This document shows positions 9,039-18,334 of a DNA stretch of 64,000 nt, piece by piece. Numbering within the stretch: position 1 is the first letter of the stretch; each line of letters begins with the position of its first letter. This stretch comes from Methylobacterium sp. Leaf123. Lineage in GTDB: Bacteria > Pseudomonadota > Alphaproteobacteria > Rhizobiales > Beijerinckiaceae. Both the position numbers and the translations under genes were made by a program. The stretch is from assembly GCF_001423405.1 (NCBI RefSeq), contig NZ_LMNS01000023.1, positions 187,683 to 251,682 on the forward strand. The letters are read 5' to 3'. Under the pieces are notes generated by a model that saw only the letters and a list, made by a program, of their open reading frames with translations, was not told where the DNA came from and made no database searches.

Positions 9039-10116
9039 TTCCCGCGCTGCCCGCGACGCCCGCACCGAGGCCGAGGCGGGTGATCTCGCCCACGTCCCGC
9101 GCCCGCGCGAACAGACCCGCCTCCTCGGGCATGGTCACGCGGAAGCCGCCTTCGCCGGGGCGCTGGCCGCGGGCCGGCTCCATCATGCGTGGCTGATCGG
9201 CGGTCCCGCCGGCATCGGCAAGGCGACCCTGGCCTACCGAGTCGCGCGCCGGCTCGTGGCCGACCCGCGCACGCTCCCCTCCCCCGATTCCCTCGACGTG
9301 CCGGAGGACCACCCGGCCGCGCGGCAGGTGATGGCCCTGTCGCACCCGAATCTGGTCGCGCTGCGCCGGGTCCAGGCGCCGGGCGCCAAGACGCTGCCGA
9401 CCCGCATTTCGGTCGATGCCGCCCGCGAGGCGCTGAGCCTGTTCGGATCCACCGCGGGCGGGGAGGGCGGCTGGCGCGTCTGCATCGTCGACAGCGCCGA
9501 GGATCTGAATGCCAGCAGCGCCAACGCACTCCTGAAGATGATCGAGGAGCCACCGCCCCGCGCCATCTTCCTCATCGTCTCCCACGCGCCGGGCCGCCTG
9601 CTGCCGACCATCCGCTCGCGCTGCCGGGCGCTGGCGCTGCGTGCGCTGCCCGAGGCGGATGTGCGTGCGGTGATCGAGGGATTTCCGGCGCCCTTCGCCC
9701 GACCCGACGCGGCGGCTCTGGCGCGGGCCGTCTCGCTCTGCGAGGGCTCGGTCGCCCGCGCGGTGGCGCTGCTCGACCCCGCCACCGCCGCGGTCGAGGC
9801 GGAGGTCTCGGCCCTTCTCGCCGGCCTGCCCGAGCCGGACGGGCGGCGCGTGCTCAAACTGGCCGAAACGCTCGCGGGCCGCGACGCCGAACCCCTGCTC
9901 GCCACCGTTCTCGATGCGATTCAGCGCTACGTCGCGGCGGAGATCGACCGGCGGCAAGGGGAGGGCCCAGCCCGGCTGCTGGCGCTGGTGGAGGCCGCCG
10001 AGCGCATCGCGTCCTCGGCCCGCGAGGCCGCGATCTACAATCTCGACCGCCGGCCGCTGGTGCTCGCGGCCTTCCGGGAGTTGGCGGCGGCAACGAGGCT
10101 TCCGTCGCCGGCCTGA
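9028..10116 (+). CDS. holB: DNA polymerase III subunit delta prime
   Basis: A clamp-loader subunit of 362 residues. It has a clamp-loader AAA+ fold with a P-loop-like GGPAGIGKATL (~60-70), the sensor region IVDSAEDLNASSANALLKMIEEPP, and an SRC-type motif TIRSRCRAL that inserts into the neighbouring ATP site. I placed the start at the ATG inside the end of tmk; the frame is open further upstream, but only within tmk. Gene order tmk-holB-metG-tatD is widely conserved in Rhizobiales. Confidence 0.93.
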   Translation: MRPDSRAARDARTEAEAGDLAHVPRPREQTRLLGHGHAEAAFAGALAAGRLHHAWLIGGPAGIGKATLAYRVARRLVADPRTLPSPDSLDVPEDHPAARQVMALSHPNLVALRRVQAPGAKTLPTRISVDAAREALSLFGSTAGGEGGWRVCIVDSAEDLNASSANALLKMIEEPPPRAIFLIVSHAPGRLLPTIRSRCRALALRALPEADVRAVIEGFPAPFARPDAAALARAVSLCEGSVARAVALLDPATAAVEAEVSALLAGLPEPDGRRVLKLAETLAGRDAEPLLATVLDAIQRYVAAEIDRRQGEGPARLLALVEAAERIASSAREAAIYNLDRRPLVLAAFRELAAATRLPSPA

Positions 10117-10155
10117 TGGGCGGGAAAGTGCGTCGACCGGATCGAGCGCGGGTCG

Positions 10156-10356
10156 TTAGATCAAAGCCGTGATGAGGGTAGTGGCACCGATCAGGGCCAC
10201 GCAGGCGCCGATTTGCACGGCACGAAAGATCTCGGCAGACGGCCGTCGGTTGTCGTTCGCAGCGCGGCGGCACGAGCGCAGCATGTAACGGTCGAGATTC
10301 GGCTCCGGAAGCTCGATCCATTGCTCGTCAGGCTGGCGAACCTTGGCGATTGACAT
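10156..10356 (-). CDS. Small single-span membrane protein, 66 aa
   Basis: Unknown function. A hydrophilic N-terminal half (PDEQWIELPEPNLDRYMLRSCRRAANDNRRP) is followed by one membrane segment at the C-terminus (VQIGACVALIGATTLITALI), so it resembles a tail-anchored protein. I chose the ATG at 10356 because GAGGA lies at a good distance upstream; an ATG at 10377 would add seven residues. It is convergent with holB. Confidence 0.6.
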   Translation of the reverse strand: MSIAKVRQPDEQWIELPEPNLDRYMLRSCRRAANDNRRPSAEIFRAVQIGACVALIGATTLITALI

Positions 10357-10645
10357 GAAAACCGTCCTCGAAGTCATCGGCGAGGGTGAGCTGACGCTTG
10401 TGGCCCACGCTAGAACCTTACCGGCCGGTCGCAGCGCCGCCGAGGATTAACCCGATGATCACAGCCGTGTCCATGCAAAATAGAACAAGTTGCTAGGTAT
10501 TATAGCACCATAATGCAAAATGCTCAGGGCTCAGGCCTCGCGGCGCTCGATATATGCGTCCAGCGAATATCTGGCATTTGGTGCTTGGTATACCAGAACG
10601 GCCCCGTTGGTGGCACATACGCTGCAACGCAACAAACCGCACGGG

Positions 10646-10870
10646 ATGCCCCCCATGATCTCCCTGGCTCTGCTCGCCGCCCTCACCGCCGGTCTTGTCA
10701 ACATCGCTCTGGTCGCCCTCGTGGCCAACCGTCTGGGTCCGAAGGCCGATACCGCTGCCGCCGGCGAGTTCGTGGCCGTCGGCGGGGCCGCGCCCGCTTC
10801 CGCGAAGCGCGCCGCCGTCAAGATCGGCAACGAGAACGTCCTGCCCGTCGGCGCCCAGCGCGCCGCCTGA
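10646..10870 (+). CDS. Small membrane protein, 74 aa
   Basis: A short hydrophobic protein of unknown function. One N-terminal membrane helix ([27 protein letters not shown]) is followed by a ~45-residue Ala/Val-rich tail ([19 protein letters not shown]). A second ATG nine bases downstream is an alternative start. The ribosome-binding site is weak. A strong terminator follows 33 bases after the stop, which supports an independent transcript. Confidence 0.55.
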   Translation: MPPMISLALLAALTAGLVNIALVALVANRLGPKADTAAAGEFVAVGGAAPASAKRAAVKIGNENVLPVGAQRAA

Positions 10871-10903
10871 GCGGCCTCGACCCGACACGAACGCCGCACG
10901 TCC

Positions 10904-10936
10904 AAAGAGCCCTGCCGGGTCCCGGCAGGGCTCTTT
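10904..10936 (+). terminator. Rho-independent terminator, possibly bidirectional
   Basis: A near-perfect GC-rich inverted repeat, AAAGAGCCCTGCCGGG around a single central T, is followed by CTTTT on the plus strand. The left arm begins with an A run, so the minus strand also ends in T residues. It lies between the 74-aa membrane protein and metG. Confidence 0.85.
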
Positions 10937-11067
10937 TGCATCTGCGTAAGGAACGCGGCGTCGGCCGAACGCGAACGGTGCGGTACCCGGCAGGCCGGTT
11001 GCGTCGCGGGACGTTGCGCGCCACAAGGCATGACAGTCCGACCTTCGCATCCGGGACATCTTCTGAC

Positions 11068-12636
11068 GTGAGCGCGAGCGAGAAGGCGAACGAGCCCTTC
11101 CTCATCACCACGGCGATCTCTTACCCGAACGGCGTGCCGCATATCGGCCATGCCTACGAGGTGATCGCCACCGACGCCATCGCCCGCTTCCACCGCCTCG
11201 ACGGGCGCGACGTGCTGTTCACCACCGGCACCGACGAGCACGGCCTCAAGATCCAGCAGACGGCCTCCCGCGCCGGCGTGACGCCGCGCGCCTTCGTCGA
11301 TGACATGGCCGGGCGCTTCAAGGCTGTGGCCGACCGGCTCGACTGCACCTACGACCGCTTCATTCGCACCACGGAAGCCGACCACTATGCCGCGGCCCAG
11401 GAGCTGTGGCGGCGGATGGAGGCCAACGGCGACATCTATCTCGCCAAATATGCCGGCTGGTACTCGGTGCGCGACGAGGCCTATTACGACGAGGCCGAGA
11501 CCGTGCTCGGCCCTGACGGCAACCGCCGCTCGATCAAGACGGACACGCCCGTCGAGTGGATGGAGGAGGAGAACTATCTCTTCCGTCTCTCCAAGTACCA
11601 AGAGCCCCTGCTCAAGCTCTACGCGGAGCAGCCGGACTTCCTGGCGCCCGAGACGCGGATGAACGAGGTCGCGAGCTTCGTACGCTCCGGCCTCAAGGAT
11701 CTCTCGATCAGCCGCACCACCTTCGATTGGGGCGTGCCGGTGCCGGACCGGCCGGGCCACGTCATGTATGTCTGGGTCGATGCCCTGACCAACTACCTGA
11801 CGGTGACGGGCTTTCCCGATGCGGAGGCGCCGAACGCCCGATTCTGGCCGGCGAGCTTGCACATCATCGGCAAGGACATCGTCCGCTTCCACGCGGTCTA
11901 CTGGCCGGCCTTCCTGATGTCGGCCGGGCTGCCGCTGCCCAAGCGCGTCTTCGGCCACGGCTTTTTCCTGAGCCGCGGCGAGAAGATGTCGAAGTCGCTC
12001 GGCAACGTGGTCGATCCGCTCGATCTCGTCGGCACCTACGGCGTCGATCCGGTGCGCTACTTCCTCCTGCGCGAGGCGCCGTTCGGCAGCGACGGCAATT
12101 ACGACCACGAGGCGATCATCAACCGCATCAACGCGGACCTCGCCAACGACCTCGGCAACCTCGCCCAGCGCTCGCTCTCGATGATTGCGAAGAACTGTGA
12201 GGGCACGGTGCCGGAGCCCGGTGCCTTGACCGAGGCCGATGAACGCCTGCTCGCTGCCGCCGCCGCCCTGCCGGAAAAGGCGCGGGGGCTGATGCAGAAT
12301 CTGGCGCTCCACGCGATCCTAGCCGAGTTCTGGGCCGTGGTCGGCGAGGCCAACCGCTACTTCGCCTCCGAAGAGCCGTGGAAACTGCGCAAGTCCGATC
12401 CGGCGCGCATGAACACGGTGCTCTACGTCACGGTCGAGACCCTGCGCCGGGTCGGCCTGATGGTGCAGCCCTTCGTGCCGACGGCGGGTGCGGCCTTGCT
12501 CGACCTGCTCGCCGTGCCGGTGAACGCACGCAGCTTCGCCTTTACCGGCGCGGAGCACCGCCTGCAGGGCGGCACGGCGCTGCCCGCCCCGGCCCCGATC
12601 TTCCCCCGCTTCGAGAAGCCGGAGGCGGCGGCCTGA
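11068..12636 (+). CDS. metG: Methionyl-tRNA synthetase
   Basis: Charges tRNA-Met with methionine. The class I signature HIGH is at residues 25-28 ([13 protein letters not shown]) and KMSKS is in [14 protein letters not shown]. At 522 residues with no zinc-knuckle cysteine pairs in the connective peptide and no C-terminal EMAP-like domain, it belongs to the short MetG class common in alphaproteobacteria. I chose the GTG at 11068, giving [15 protein letters not shown]; the frame is open far upstream, but across the terminator and the small-protein gene. Confidence 0.95.
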   Translation: MSASEKANEPFLITTAISYPNGVPHIGHAYEVIATDAIARFHRLDGRDVLFTTGTDEHGLKIQQTASRAGVTPRAFVDDMAGRFKAVADRLDCTYDRFIRTTEADHYAAAQELWRRMEANGDIYLAKYAGWYSVRDEAYYDEAETVLGPDGNRRSIKTDTPVEWMEEENYLFRLSKYQEPLLKLYAEQPDFLAPETRMNEVASFVRSGLKDLSISRTTFDWGVPVPDRPGHVMYVWVDALTNYLTVTGFPDAEAPNARFWPASLHIIGKDIVRFHAVYWPAFLMSAGLPLPKRVFGHGFFLSRGEKMSKSLGNVVDPLDLVGTYGVDPVRYFLLREAPFGSDGNYDHEAIINRINADLANDLGNLAQRSLSMIAKNCEGTVPEPGALTEADERLLAAAAALPEKARGLMQNLALHAILAEFWAVVGEANRYFASEEPWKLRKSDPARMNTVLYVTVETLRRVGLMVQPFVPTAGAALLDLLAVPVNARSFAFTGAEHRLQGGTALPAPAPIFPRFEKPEAAA

Positions 12637-12691
12637 CGCGGCCGCTTCCTTGCATCGCTCCTTCCTTTCAAGACAATCCGCCAAAGAGACC

Positions 12692-13489
12692 ATGCTGGTC
12701 GACAGCCACTGCCACCTCGATTTCCCGGACTTCGCGCAGGACATTCCGGGTGTGATCGCCCGCGCGGCCGAGGCCGGCGTGACGCGCCTCCTCACCATCT
12801 CGACGCGGGTTGCCAAGGCCGACAGCTACCGCGCGATCGCCGAGGCGAACGCAGCGGTCTGGTACACGGTGGGCACCCACCCACACGGCGCCGCCGAGGA
12901 GCCGGACGTGCCGGCCGACACCATCGCCACGCTGGCCGATACGCCGCGCTGCGTCGGCATCGGCGAGGCGGGGCTCGACTACCATTACGAGGACGCCGCG
13001 CCGGCAGCGGCGCAGGAGCGGGTGCTGCGCGCCCATATCGAGGCCGCCCGCCTCTCCGGCCTGCCGCTGGTGATCCATTCCCGTGACGCCGACGCGCATA
13101 TGGAGGCTGTGCTCACCGACGAGATGGCGCGGAAGCCCTTCAAGGCGGTGCTGCACTGCTTCTCGTCGGGTGCGCGGCTGGCCGAGGCCGGGGTCGAACT
13201 CGGTCTGTCGGTCTCGTTCTCCGGCATCGTCACCTTCCGCCGCTCGGACGCTTTGCGCGACATCGCCCGTGCCGTGCCCCTCGATCGCATCCTGGTCGAG
13301 ACCGACGCACCGTACCTCGCACCCGAGCCGCATCGCGGCCGGCGCTGCGAACCGGCCTACACCGCCGACACCGCCCGCGTGCTGGCCAAGGCGCTCGACC
13401 TGCCCTTCGAGGACTTTGCTCGACACACGACGGCCAACTTCTACCGGCTGTTCTCCAAGGCCGCGGCGATCGAGGGCGTGAGCGCATGA
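12692..13489 (+). CDS. TatD family metal-dependent hydrolase
   Basis: A TIM-barrel DNase/hydrolase of the amidohydrolase superfamily, 265 residues. Metal-binding residues are visible as DSHCHLDF (4-11), GEAGLDYHY, the His in LVIHSRDA and in LHCFSS, and the final Asp in LVETDAPYLAPEPHRG. The length is typical of TatD/YcfH. It follows metG with a 55-base gap and precedes the PhnP-like gene, an arrangement common in alphaproteobacteria. Confidence 0.92.
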   Translation: MLVDSHCHLDFPDFAQDIPGVIARAAEAGVTRLLTISTRVAKADSYRAIAEANAAVWYTVGTHPHGAAEEPDVPADTIATLADTPRCVGIGEAGLDYHYEDAAPAAAQERVLRAHIEAARLSGLPLVIHSRDADAHMEAVLTDEMARKPFKAVLHCFSSGARLAEAGVELGLSVSFSGIVTFRRSDALRDIARAVPLDRILVETDAPYLAPEPHRGRRCEPAYTADTARVLAKALDLPFEDFARHTTANFYRLFSKAAAIEGVSA

Positions 13490-13519
13490 GGATCGTGCGA
13501 TGAGGCTGGGGGAGGGCGC

Positions 13520-14341
13520 ATGGCGAGTCTGACCCTGCGCATCCTCGGCTGCGGCTCGTCCGGCGGCGTGCCGCGGGTCGGGTACGGCTGGGGCGCCTGC
13601 GACCCGTCCGAGCCGCGCAACCGCCGCCGCCGCTGCTCGCTGCTGGTCGAGCGCCGCCAAGCGAGCGGGAACGGGCAAGGGGAGGGCGCCACGACGGTGC
13701 TGGTCGATACCTCGCCGGACCTGCGCGAGCAGCTCATCGATGCCGGCGTCACCCGCCTCGACGCCCTGCTCTACACCCACGCCCATGCCGACCACACCCA
13801 CGGCATCGACGATGTGCGCCCGCTCGTCATCCACATGCACCGGCGCATCCCGGTCCATGCCGATCCCCTCACCCATGCGCTGCTCATGAAGCGCTTCGGC
13901 TACGCCTTCGAGACGCCGCCGGGCAGCCTCTACCCGCCGATCCTCGACCTGCACGAGATGCAAGCGGACGAGCCGCTGACCATCGCGGGCGCGGGCGGCC
14001 CGATCGTGGCGGACGCCTTCCGCATGGAGCACGGCAACGAGATCGCCCACGGCTTCCGCTTCGGCCCCGCCGCCTACGCGCCGGACGTGAGCCTGATGCC
14101 CGAGGCGGCCAAGGCCCGCCTGCACGGCCTCGACCTGCTCATCATCGATGCCCTGCGCGAGACCCCTCACCCGTCGCATTACTCGGTCTCGGACGCGCTC
14201 GCCCTGATCGAGGAGGTGGCGCCGCGCCGCGCCATCCTGACGAACCTCCACACCGATCTCGACTACGCGACGCTGGCCAAGAAGCTGCCCGACCACGTGG
14301 TGCCGGCCTATGACGGGCTGACGGCAACCATCGATCTCTGA
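13520..14341 (+). CDS. PhnP-like MBL-fold phosphodiesterase
   Basis: A 273-residue metallo-beta-lactamase-fold hydrolase. It opens with the ILGCGSSGGVPRVG strand-loop typical of PhnP/RNase Z-like enzymes and has the metal motif THAHADHTHG, a further His in RMEHG, and an Asp/His set in IIDALRETPHPSH and NLHTDLDY. No phosphonate genes are nearby, so a cyclic phosphodiesterase role is possible but the substrate is unknown. It ends six bases before the convergent hemoglobin gene. Confidence 0.88.
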   Translation: MASLTLRILGCGSSGGVPRVGYGWGACDPSEPRNRRRRCSLLVERRQASGNGQGEGATTVLVDTSPDLREQLIDAGVTRLDALLYTHAHADHTHGIDDVRPLVIHMHRRIPVHADPLTHALLMKRFGYAFETPPGSLYPPILDLHEMQADEPLTIAGAGGPIVADAFRMEHGNEIAHGFRFGPAAYAPDVSLMPEAAKARLHGLDLLIIDALRETPHPSHYSVSDALALIEEVAPRRAILTNLHTDLDYATLAKKLPDHVVPAYDGLTATIDL

Positions 14342-14347
14342 AGAGAA

Positions 14348-14740
14348 TCAGGGCCTTACGGTCCGCATCTCCGGCCGGAAGAACAGCCCGGCCTTGAGGC
14401 TGTCGCCGATGCGATGCGCCCGCTCGACGATCTCCGCCGCGATCTCGGGCACGAACACCTCCCCCGCGGTCTCCTCGAACAGGCCGAGCCAGCGCGCGAA
14501 ATGCGTGGGCGCAATGCCCGTGATGCCGAGGTGGCGGCCGAACGGGTTGCCCTTGTAGCGCCCGGTCTTGAGCAGCACCGAGGACCAGAAATCACGGATC
14601 GTGGCGAGATGGCGCGGCCACGCCTCATCCGGGATCTTTGCCGCGAAGACGGGGCCGATCAGCGGATCGCGGCGCACCCGGGCGTAGAAGGCGTCGAGGA
14701 AGACGGCCAGAGCCGCCTCAGTCAGTTCGGCCTGCTTCAT
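14348..14740 (-). CDS. Group III truncated hemoglobin
   Basis: A 130-residue 2-on-2 globin that would bind haem and O2/NO in the cytosol. Features of group III are FYARVRRDPLIGPVF near the N-terminus, the distal region WPRHLATIRDFWSSVLL, and the proximal His in THFARWLGLFEETA. Length matches the family. It sits alone on the minus strand, tail to tail with the PhnP-like gene; no regulator is adjacent. Confidence 0.9.
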   Translation of the reverse strand: MKQAELTEAALAVFLDAFYARVRRDPLIGPVFAAKIPDEAWPRHLATIRDFWSSVLLKTGRYKGNPFGRHLGITGIAPTHFARWLGLFEETAGEVFVPEIAAEIVERAHRIGDSLKAGLFFRPEMRTVRP

Positions 14741-14807
14741 GCGACAGCGCGGGGTGTAACTGCGCGGGGAGGGGGCTTCATGGTTGCGAAAGCCACCCCT
14801 GCCCCGG

Positions 14808-15611
14808 TCAGTTCCGGGCGAGCGAGGGCTGGATCAGGCCGGCGCCGACGAGGATCTGGGCAGCGGCGGCCTTGGCGAGCTGGCGGTAGCCGGCATCGGT
14901 CATGTGCAGACCGTCAGGGCCGATCATCTGAGCCGGGGTCATCAATCCGTGCGAGACCCAGGACTGCATCAGGGCGCGGCGGCGGATCACCGGCACGCGG
15001 AGTTCGGTGGCGAGCGCGTGCAGCGCCTCGCCGTAGCGCTCGGCCCCATCCATGCCCGAGAGCTTGCTGCACCATTGCTGGTCCATCAGCACCACGTCGG
15101 CCCCCGTGGCGCGGATCGCCAGGATGCCCGCGCGGGTCAGTTCGACGAAGCGCTCCAGCGGCACTCCGGCGAGCGGATCGTTGCTGCCGGTCTGCCAGAC
15201 AACGAGGTCCGGGCGCTCGGCCAGCACGTCGCGCTCCAGGCGCCGCGCCATCGCCTCGGCGGTGTCGCCGCCCTTGCCGCGGTTGATCACGGTGATCGAG
15301 CGCCGGCTCGATGCGCCGATCTGGAGGCGCTCCTCCAAGTCGCGCTCAAGCAGGGCAGGGTAGGCCATGGCCGGGGACGAAGCGCCCGCCCCTTCGGTCG
15401 AGGAGGAGCCGAAGGCCACGATCCGCACATCGCCGTCGCGCCCGAGCATGGAGGCGAGCCGGGTCAGCTTCGTCGGCAGGCGCTCGACGGATGCCGGCAT
15501 CTGCGGCGCCACGACCGGCGGCGCATCGGGCTGCGCGCGGGCACCGGACAGGCCGAGCGGGCCGGCTAGGGCGGCTGCGAGGAGGAGACCGGAGAGCGGG
15601 CGGTTGAACAT
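14808..15611 (-). CDS. Secreted SGNH/GDSL-type hydrolase
   Basis: A 267-residue exported esterase/lipase-like protein. A signal peptide is clear (MFNRPLSGLLLAAALAGPLGLSGARAQ). Block I reads VAFGSSSTEGAG, with the nucleophile in a variant GSSS context. Block II Gly is in NRGKGGDT, block III Asn in QTGSNDP, and block V Asp-His in DGLHMTDAG. Substrate is unknown. I chose the ATG at 15611 because it starts the signal peptide; the frame is open for about 108 codons further with no protein-like pattern. Confidence 0.85.
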   Translation of the reverse strand: MFNRPLSGLLLAAALAGPLGLSGARAQPDAPPVVAPQMPASVERLPTKLTRLASMLGRDGDVRIVAFGSSSTEGAGASSPAMAYPALLERDLEERLQIGASSRRSITVINRGKGGDTAEAMARRLERDVLAERPDLVVWQTGSNDPLAGVPLERFVELTRAGILAIRATGADVVLMDQQWCSKLSGMDGAERYGEALHALATELRVPVIRRRALMQSWVSHGLMTPAQMIGPDGLHMTDAGYRQLAKAAAAQILVGAGLIQPSLARN

Positions 15612-15983
15612 GGCGAAACGTCTGGATGCCGATTCTGTTTCCCGATGTCTCCGGCTGTTGCCCGATGATTGTGACGATTGCGAGGGGTTTGCCCCAATCC
15701 GTGCGGCGCAGGCCGGATCGGCATCAAAGGGGCGAAAACCGGGAAATGGCCTGGGATTTATGGTTAACAGATGCCTACCAGGACACCTACGCCCACCTTC
15801 ATGTTCCATAATATATCTTATGCGAACAGCTTTGATGGGCTGTCGGAGACGGGATCGGGTGGCCGATCGACGGCCTGAGACGCCCCCAAAACCCCCATGC
15901 CGGACGCATCGACCTGCATCGGGCTTCCGACTCATGCGAAGGCGCCCTGCCCCGGCCGAATGCGACGGCTCGAGCCCGCTCCG
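15612..15983. promoter_or_regulatory. Intergenic region upstream of the SGNH hydrolase gene
   Basis: These 372 bases lie between two minus-strand genes. An AT-rich patch at ~15755-15825 (including ATAATATATCTTATG on the plus strand) is the most promoter-like part and would serve the SGNH gene. No RNA gene or repeat is evident. Confidence 0.4.
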
Positions 15984-17000
15984 TCAGGCGGCCGTCGGGC
16001 CGGTGACGAAGACGAGGCGCACCACCGTGCCGCCCTCGTTGGCGTAGGTGAGCGTGCCGTCGAGCTGGCCGGCGAGCCCCTGAACGATCCGGAAGCCGAG
16101 ACTGCGGCTCGTGGCCGGATCGAAGGTCGCGGGGATGCCCGGCCCGTTATCGGCGATGCTGAGCAACGCCTGCCCGGCGCCGAGGGTTTCGAGCCGGATG
16201 GTGATGGTGCCGCGCTCGGTCCCGTGGAAGGCGTGTTTGAGGGCGTTCGTCACCACCTCGACCACGAGGAGCGACAGGGTGGTCAGGCGGGCGAGATCGA
16301 GGCGCACCGGCGGCGCATCGACGAGGCAGACGATGTTGCGCGCGCCCGTCGCGTCGAGCAGGTCGGAGCAGAGTTCCTGCAGGTACTGGCCCACGGGCTG
16401 GTCGGCCCGCGCCGGGTCGTAGAGGCGGCGATGGATCCGCGCGATCGTCTGTAGCCGGGCCTGCGCCTCGTCGAAGACGGCGGGCGCCTCCTCCGGATGG
16501 TCGATGACCTTGCGCTTCTGAAGGGCGAGAAGGGCCGCCACGAACTGCATGTTGTTGGCGACGCGGTGCTGCAGCTCCTGAAACATGGTGCGCTGCTGCT
16601 CGTAGAGCTGCGCGCTCACCGCCCGCTCCGCGCTCAGCCGTTCGCCCGCGACGCGCATCAGGTGGATGAGCGTGATGTCGACCGTGACGATGAAGGCATA
16701 GAAGCCGAGCGCCAGGGCGGTCTGCGCATCGAACCGAAAGATGTTCGCCTCGCCGATGAAGAAGTACCACGCGGCCAGCCCCGAGAGCACCGCGCAGACG
16801 ATCCCCGGCCGCCGGCCGAAGAAGAACGTCGTCAGGATCACCGCCGGAAAGAAGGTCAGGAACGGGAAGCCCGGCGGCAGCACGTCGTCGAACGCGTGGC
16901 GCAGGGTGATGGCGATCCCCGTCGCGCCCAGGGCGGCGATGTCGCCGAACCACGGCGGCACGGGCAGCCGTCCGGCGGCAGGGGCGAGGAAGGACGGCAT
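15984..17000 (-). CDS. Membrane sensor histidine kinase (DUF4118 + HisKA_2 type)
   Basis: A 338-residue sensor kinase. Residues ~12-120 form a KdpD-like four-helix membrane module (DUF4118: PPGFPFLTFFPAVILTTFFFGRRPG). The HisKA_2-type phospho-acceptor box follows (FQELQHRVANNMQFV), then an ATPase domain with an N-box (VVEVVTNALKHAF), G1 (IADNGPGIP) and a late G-box (SLGFRIVQGLAGQLDG). No receiver is encoded next to it, and such kinases often feed the general stress response in alphaproteobacteria (inference). The start at 17000 is the first Met before the domain; the frame is open to 17165. Confidence 0.82.
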   Translation of the reverse strand: MPSFLAPAAGRLPVPPWFGDIAALGATGIAITLRHAFDDVLPPGFPFLTFFPAVILTTFFFGRRPGIVCAVLSGLAAWYFFIGEANIFRFDAQTALALGFYAFIVTVDITLIHLMRVAGERLSAERAVSAQLYEQQRTMFQELQHRVANNMQFVAALLALQKRKVIDHPEEAPAVFDEAQARLQTIARIHRRLYDPARADQPVGQYLQELCSDLLDATGARNIVCLVDAPPVRLDLARLTTLSLLVVEVVTNALKHAFHGTERGTITIRLETLGAGQALLSIADNGPGIPATFDPATSRSLGFRIVQGLAGQLDGTLTYANEGGTVVRLVFVTGPTAA

Positions 17001-17262
17001 CTGGAGGGGGAGGGCCCGAAATGTGATTCGGACGAACTCTATCTGGTTTTCAGGCTCGATCTGTGTCCCGCCCACCGCGGTGCAGGTTTTTCCGTCTGTC
17101 GTTCGGGCCGGGGCGGATGAGATGAGGTTCGTTGTCTTCACCGCTTTTGCACGCCCGGCGGACATCCCTTTCGGCGCAGGGCGATCTATTGCGGGATTGG
17201 CTGCGGACGGAGCAGCGCCCTCTCCCTCGCCTCTCGTTGTACTTGCGGCTGCCCCTCCCGGT

Positions 17263-18195
17263 TCAACGGCCTGGGGACCGTGCCGCGCGCCGCCCGGCGA
17301 TCTCGGCGATGAGGATGCCGCCGAGCACGAGGAGCAGCGCCAGCGTCTCGGCCCCGCCGAAGGGTTCGCCCGCCAGCAGCACGGCGAGCCCCGCGCCGAA
17401 GACCGGCACGAGGTTCACGAACAATCCGGCCCGGTTCGGGCCGATCAGCTCGACGCCGCGGATGAAGGACAGCTGCGCCAGCAGCGAGGGTCCGAGCGCG
17501 ACGAAGGCGACGATGGCCCAGGCCGTCGCGGTGGCGGGCCAGATCGCGCGGCCGAGCGCCCATTCGGCGGCGAGCGGCGGCAGCGACGTGAGAAAGGCGG
17601 CCAGCGCCAGCGCGGTGAAGAAGGCGAGCCCCGAGACGGCGGGGCGCCCGGCCAGCGCCACGGTGTAGCCGGCATAGACGAGGCTTGCCGCGAGCATCAG
17701 CCCGTCGCCGCGGTTGAGGCCGAGATGGGCCAGCACCGCAAGATCGCCGTGAGTGGTCGCCACCGCCACGCCCACCAGGGTGACGGCGGCGCCGATCACC
17801 TGCCCTGCCCTCACCGGCACGCGGCGCACGGCAAAGTTCAGTGCCATGACGAAGACGGGAACCGCCCCCTGGATCAGGGCCACGTTGACCGCGCTGGTAT
17901 AGGTGCCAGCGGCGTAGAACAGGCTCGCGAAGATGGTGAAGCCGCAGGCACCCATCAGGAACAGGTAGGGCCAGCGCTGCACCAGCCGGTCCCGGTCCGC
18001 CAGAACCTGGCGGCGCGCCACCACGAGCAGCACCGCGAAGGCGAAGGCCCAGCGCAGGGTGGTCAGCACCTGCGGCGAGACCTCCCCGACCGCCCACTTG
18101 CCGGCCACCGTGTTGCCCGCCCAGAGCAGGGTGGTCAGCGTCAGGATCGGGTAGGCCGCCGCGGAGGCGCGGGTGCCGGCGGTGCCTTGGGTCAC
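17263..18195 (-). CDS. EamA/DMT family exporter
   Basis: A drug/metabolite transporter of ten membrane helices (310 residues) in two EamA repeats. The first starts TLTTLLWAGNTVAGKWAVGEVSP and the second includes GDGLMLAASLVYAGYTVAL. The stretch ELIGPNRAGLFVNLVPVFGAGLAVLLAGE is the family's typical helix 9-10 signature. I chose the GTG at 18195 (VTQGTAGTRASAAAYP); the open frame extends to 18405 without membrane or family-like sequence. Substrate is unknown. Confidence 0.87.
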   Translation of the reverse strand: MTQGTAGTRASAAAYPILTLTTLLWAGNTVAGKWAVGEVSPQVLTTLRWAFAFAVLLVVARRQVLADRDRLVQRWPYLFLMGACGFTIFASLFYAAGTYTSAVNVALIQGAVPVFVMALNFAVRRVPVRAGQVIGAAVTLVGVAVATTHGDLAVLAHLGLNRGDGLMLAASLVYAGYTVALAGRPAVSGLAFFTALALAAFLTSLPPLAAEWALGRAIWPATATAWAIVAFVALGPSLLAQLSFIRGVELIGPNRAGLFVNLVPVFGAGLAVLLAGEPFGGAETLALLLVLGGILIAEIAGRRAARSPGR

Positions 18196-18334
18196 GCTGG
18201 ATGATCCGTGTGCGAGGCGCGTTCCGGTTCGATGCCATGCCGCGCCGGCCCCGGAATAGCCAGGGGGGAGGGCTCGGCAGCCATTCGGTGAAGGGATCGC
18301 CCCTCCCCGCCGCCGGGTTCGGCCTTTCGTCGGC

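Noticed and set aside
10904..10936. tRNA or small RNA gene
   Set aside because: The perfect stem with a one-base centre and trailing T residues is a terminator; no cloverleaf can be drawn around it.
10531..12312. 593-codon minus-strand frame across metG
   Set aside because: Composition (His/Arg/Glu/Val repeats) is that of an antisense shadow; metG on the plus strand has all class I synthetase motifs.
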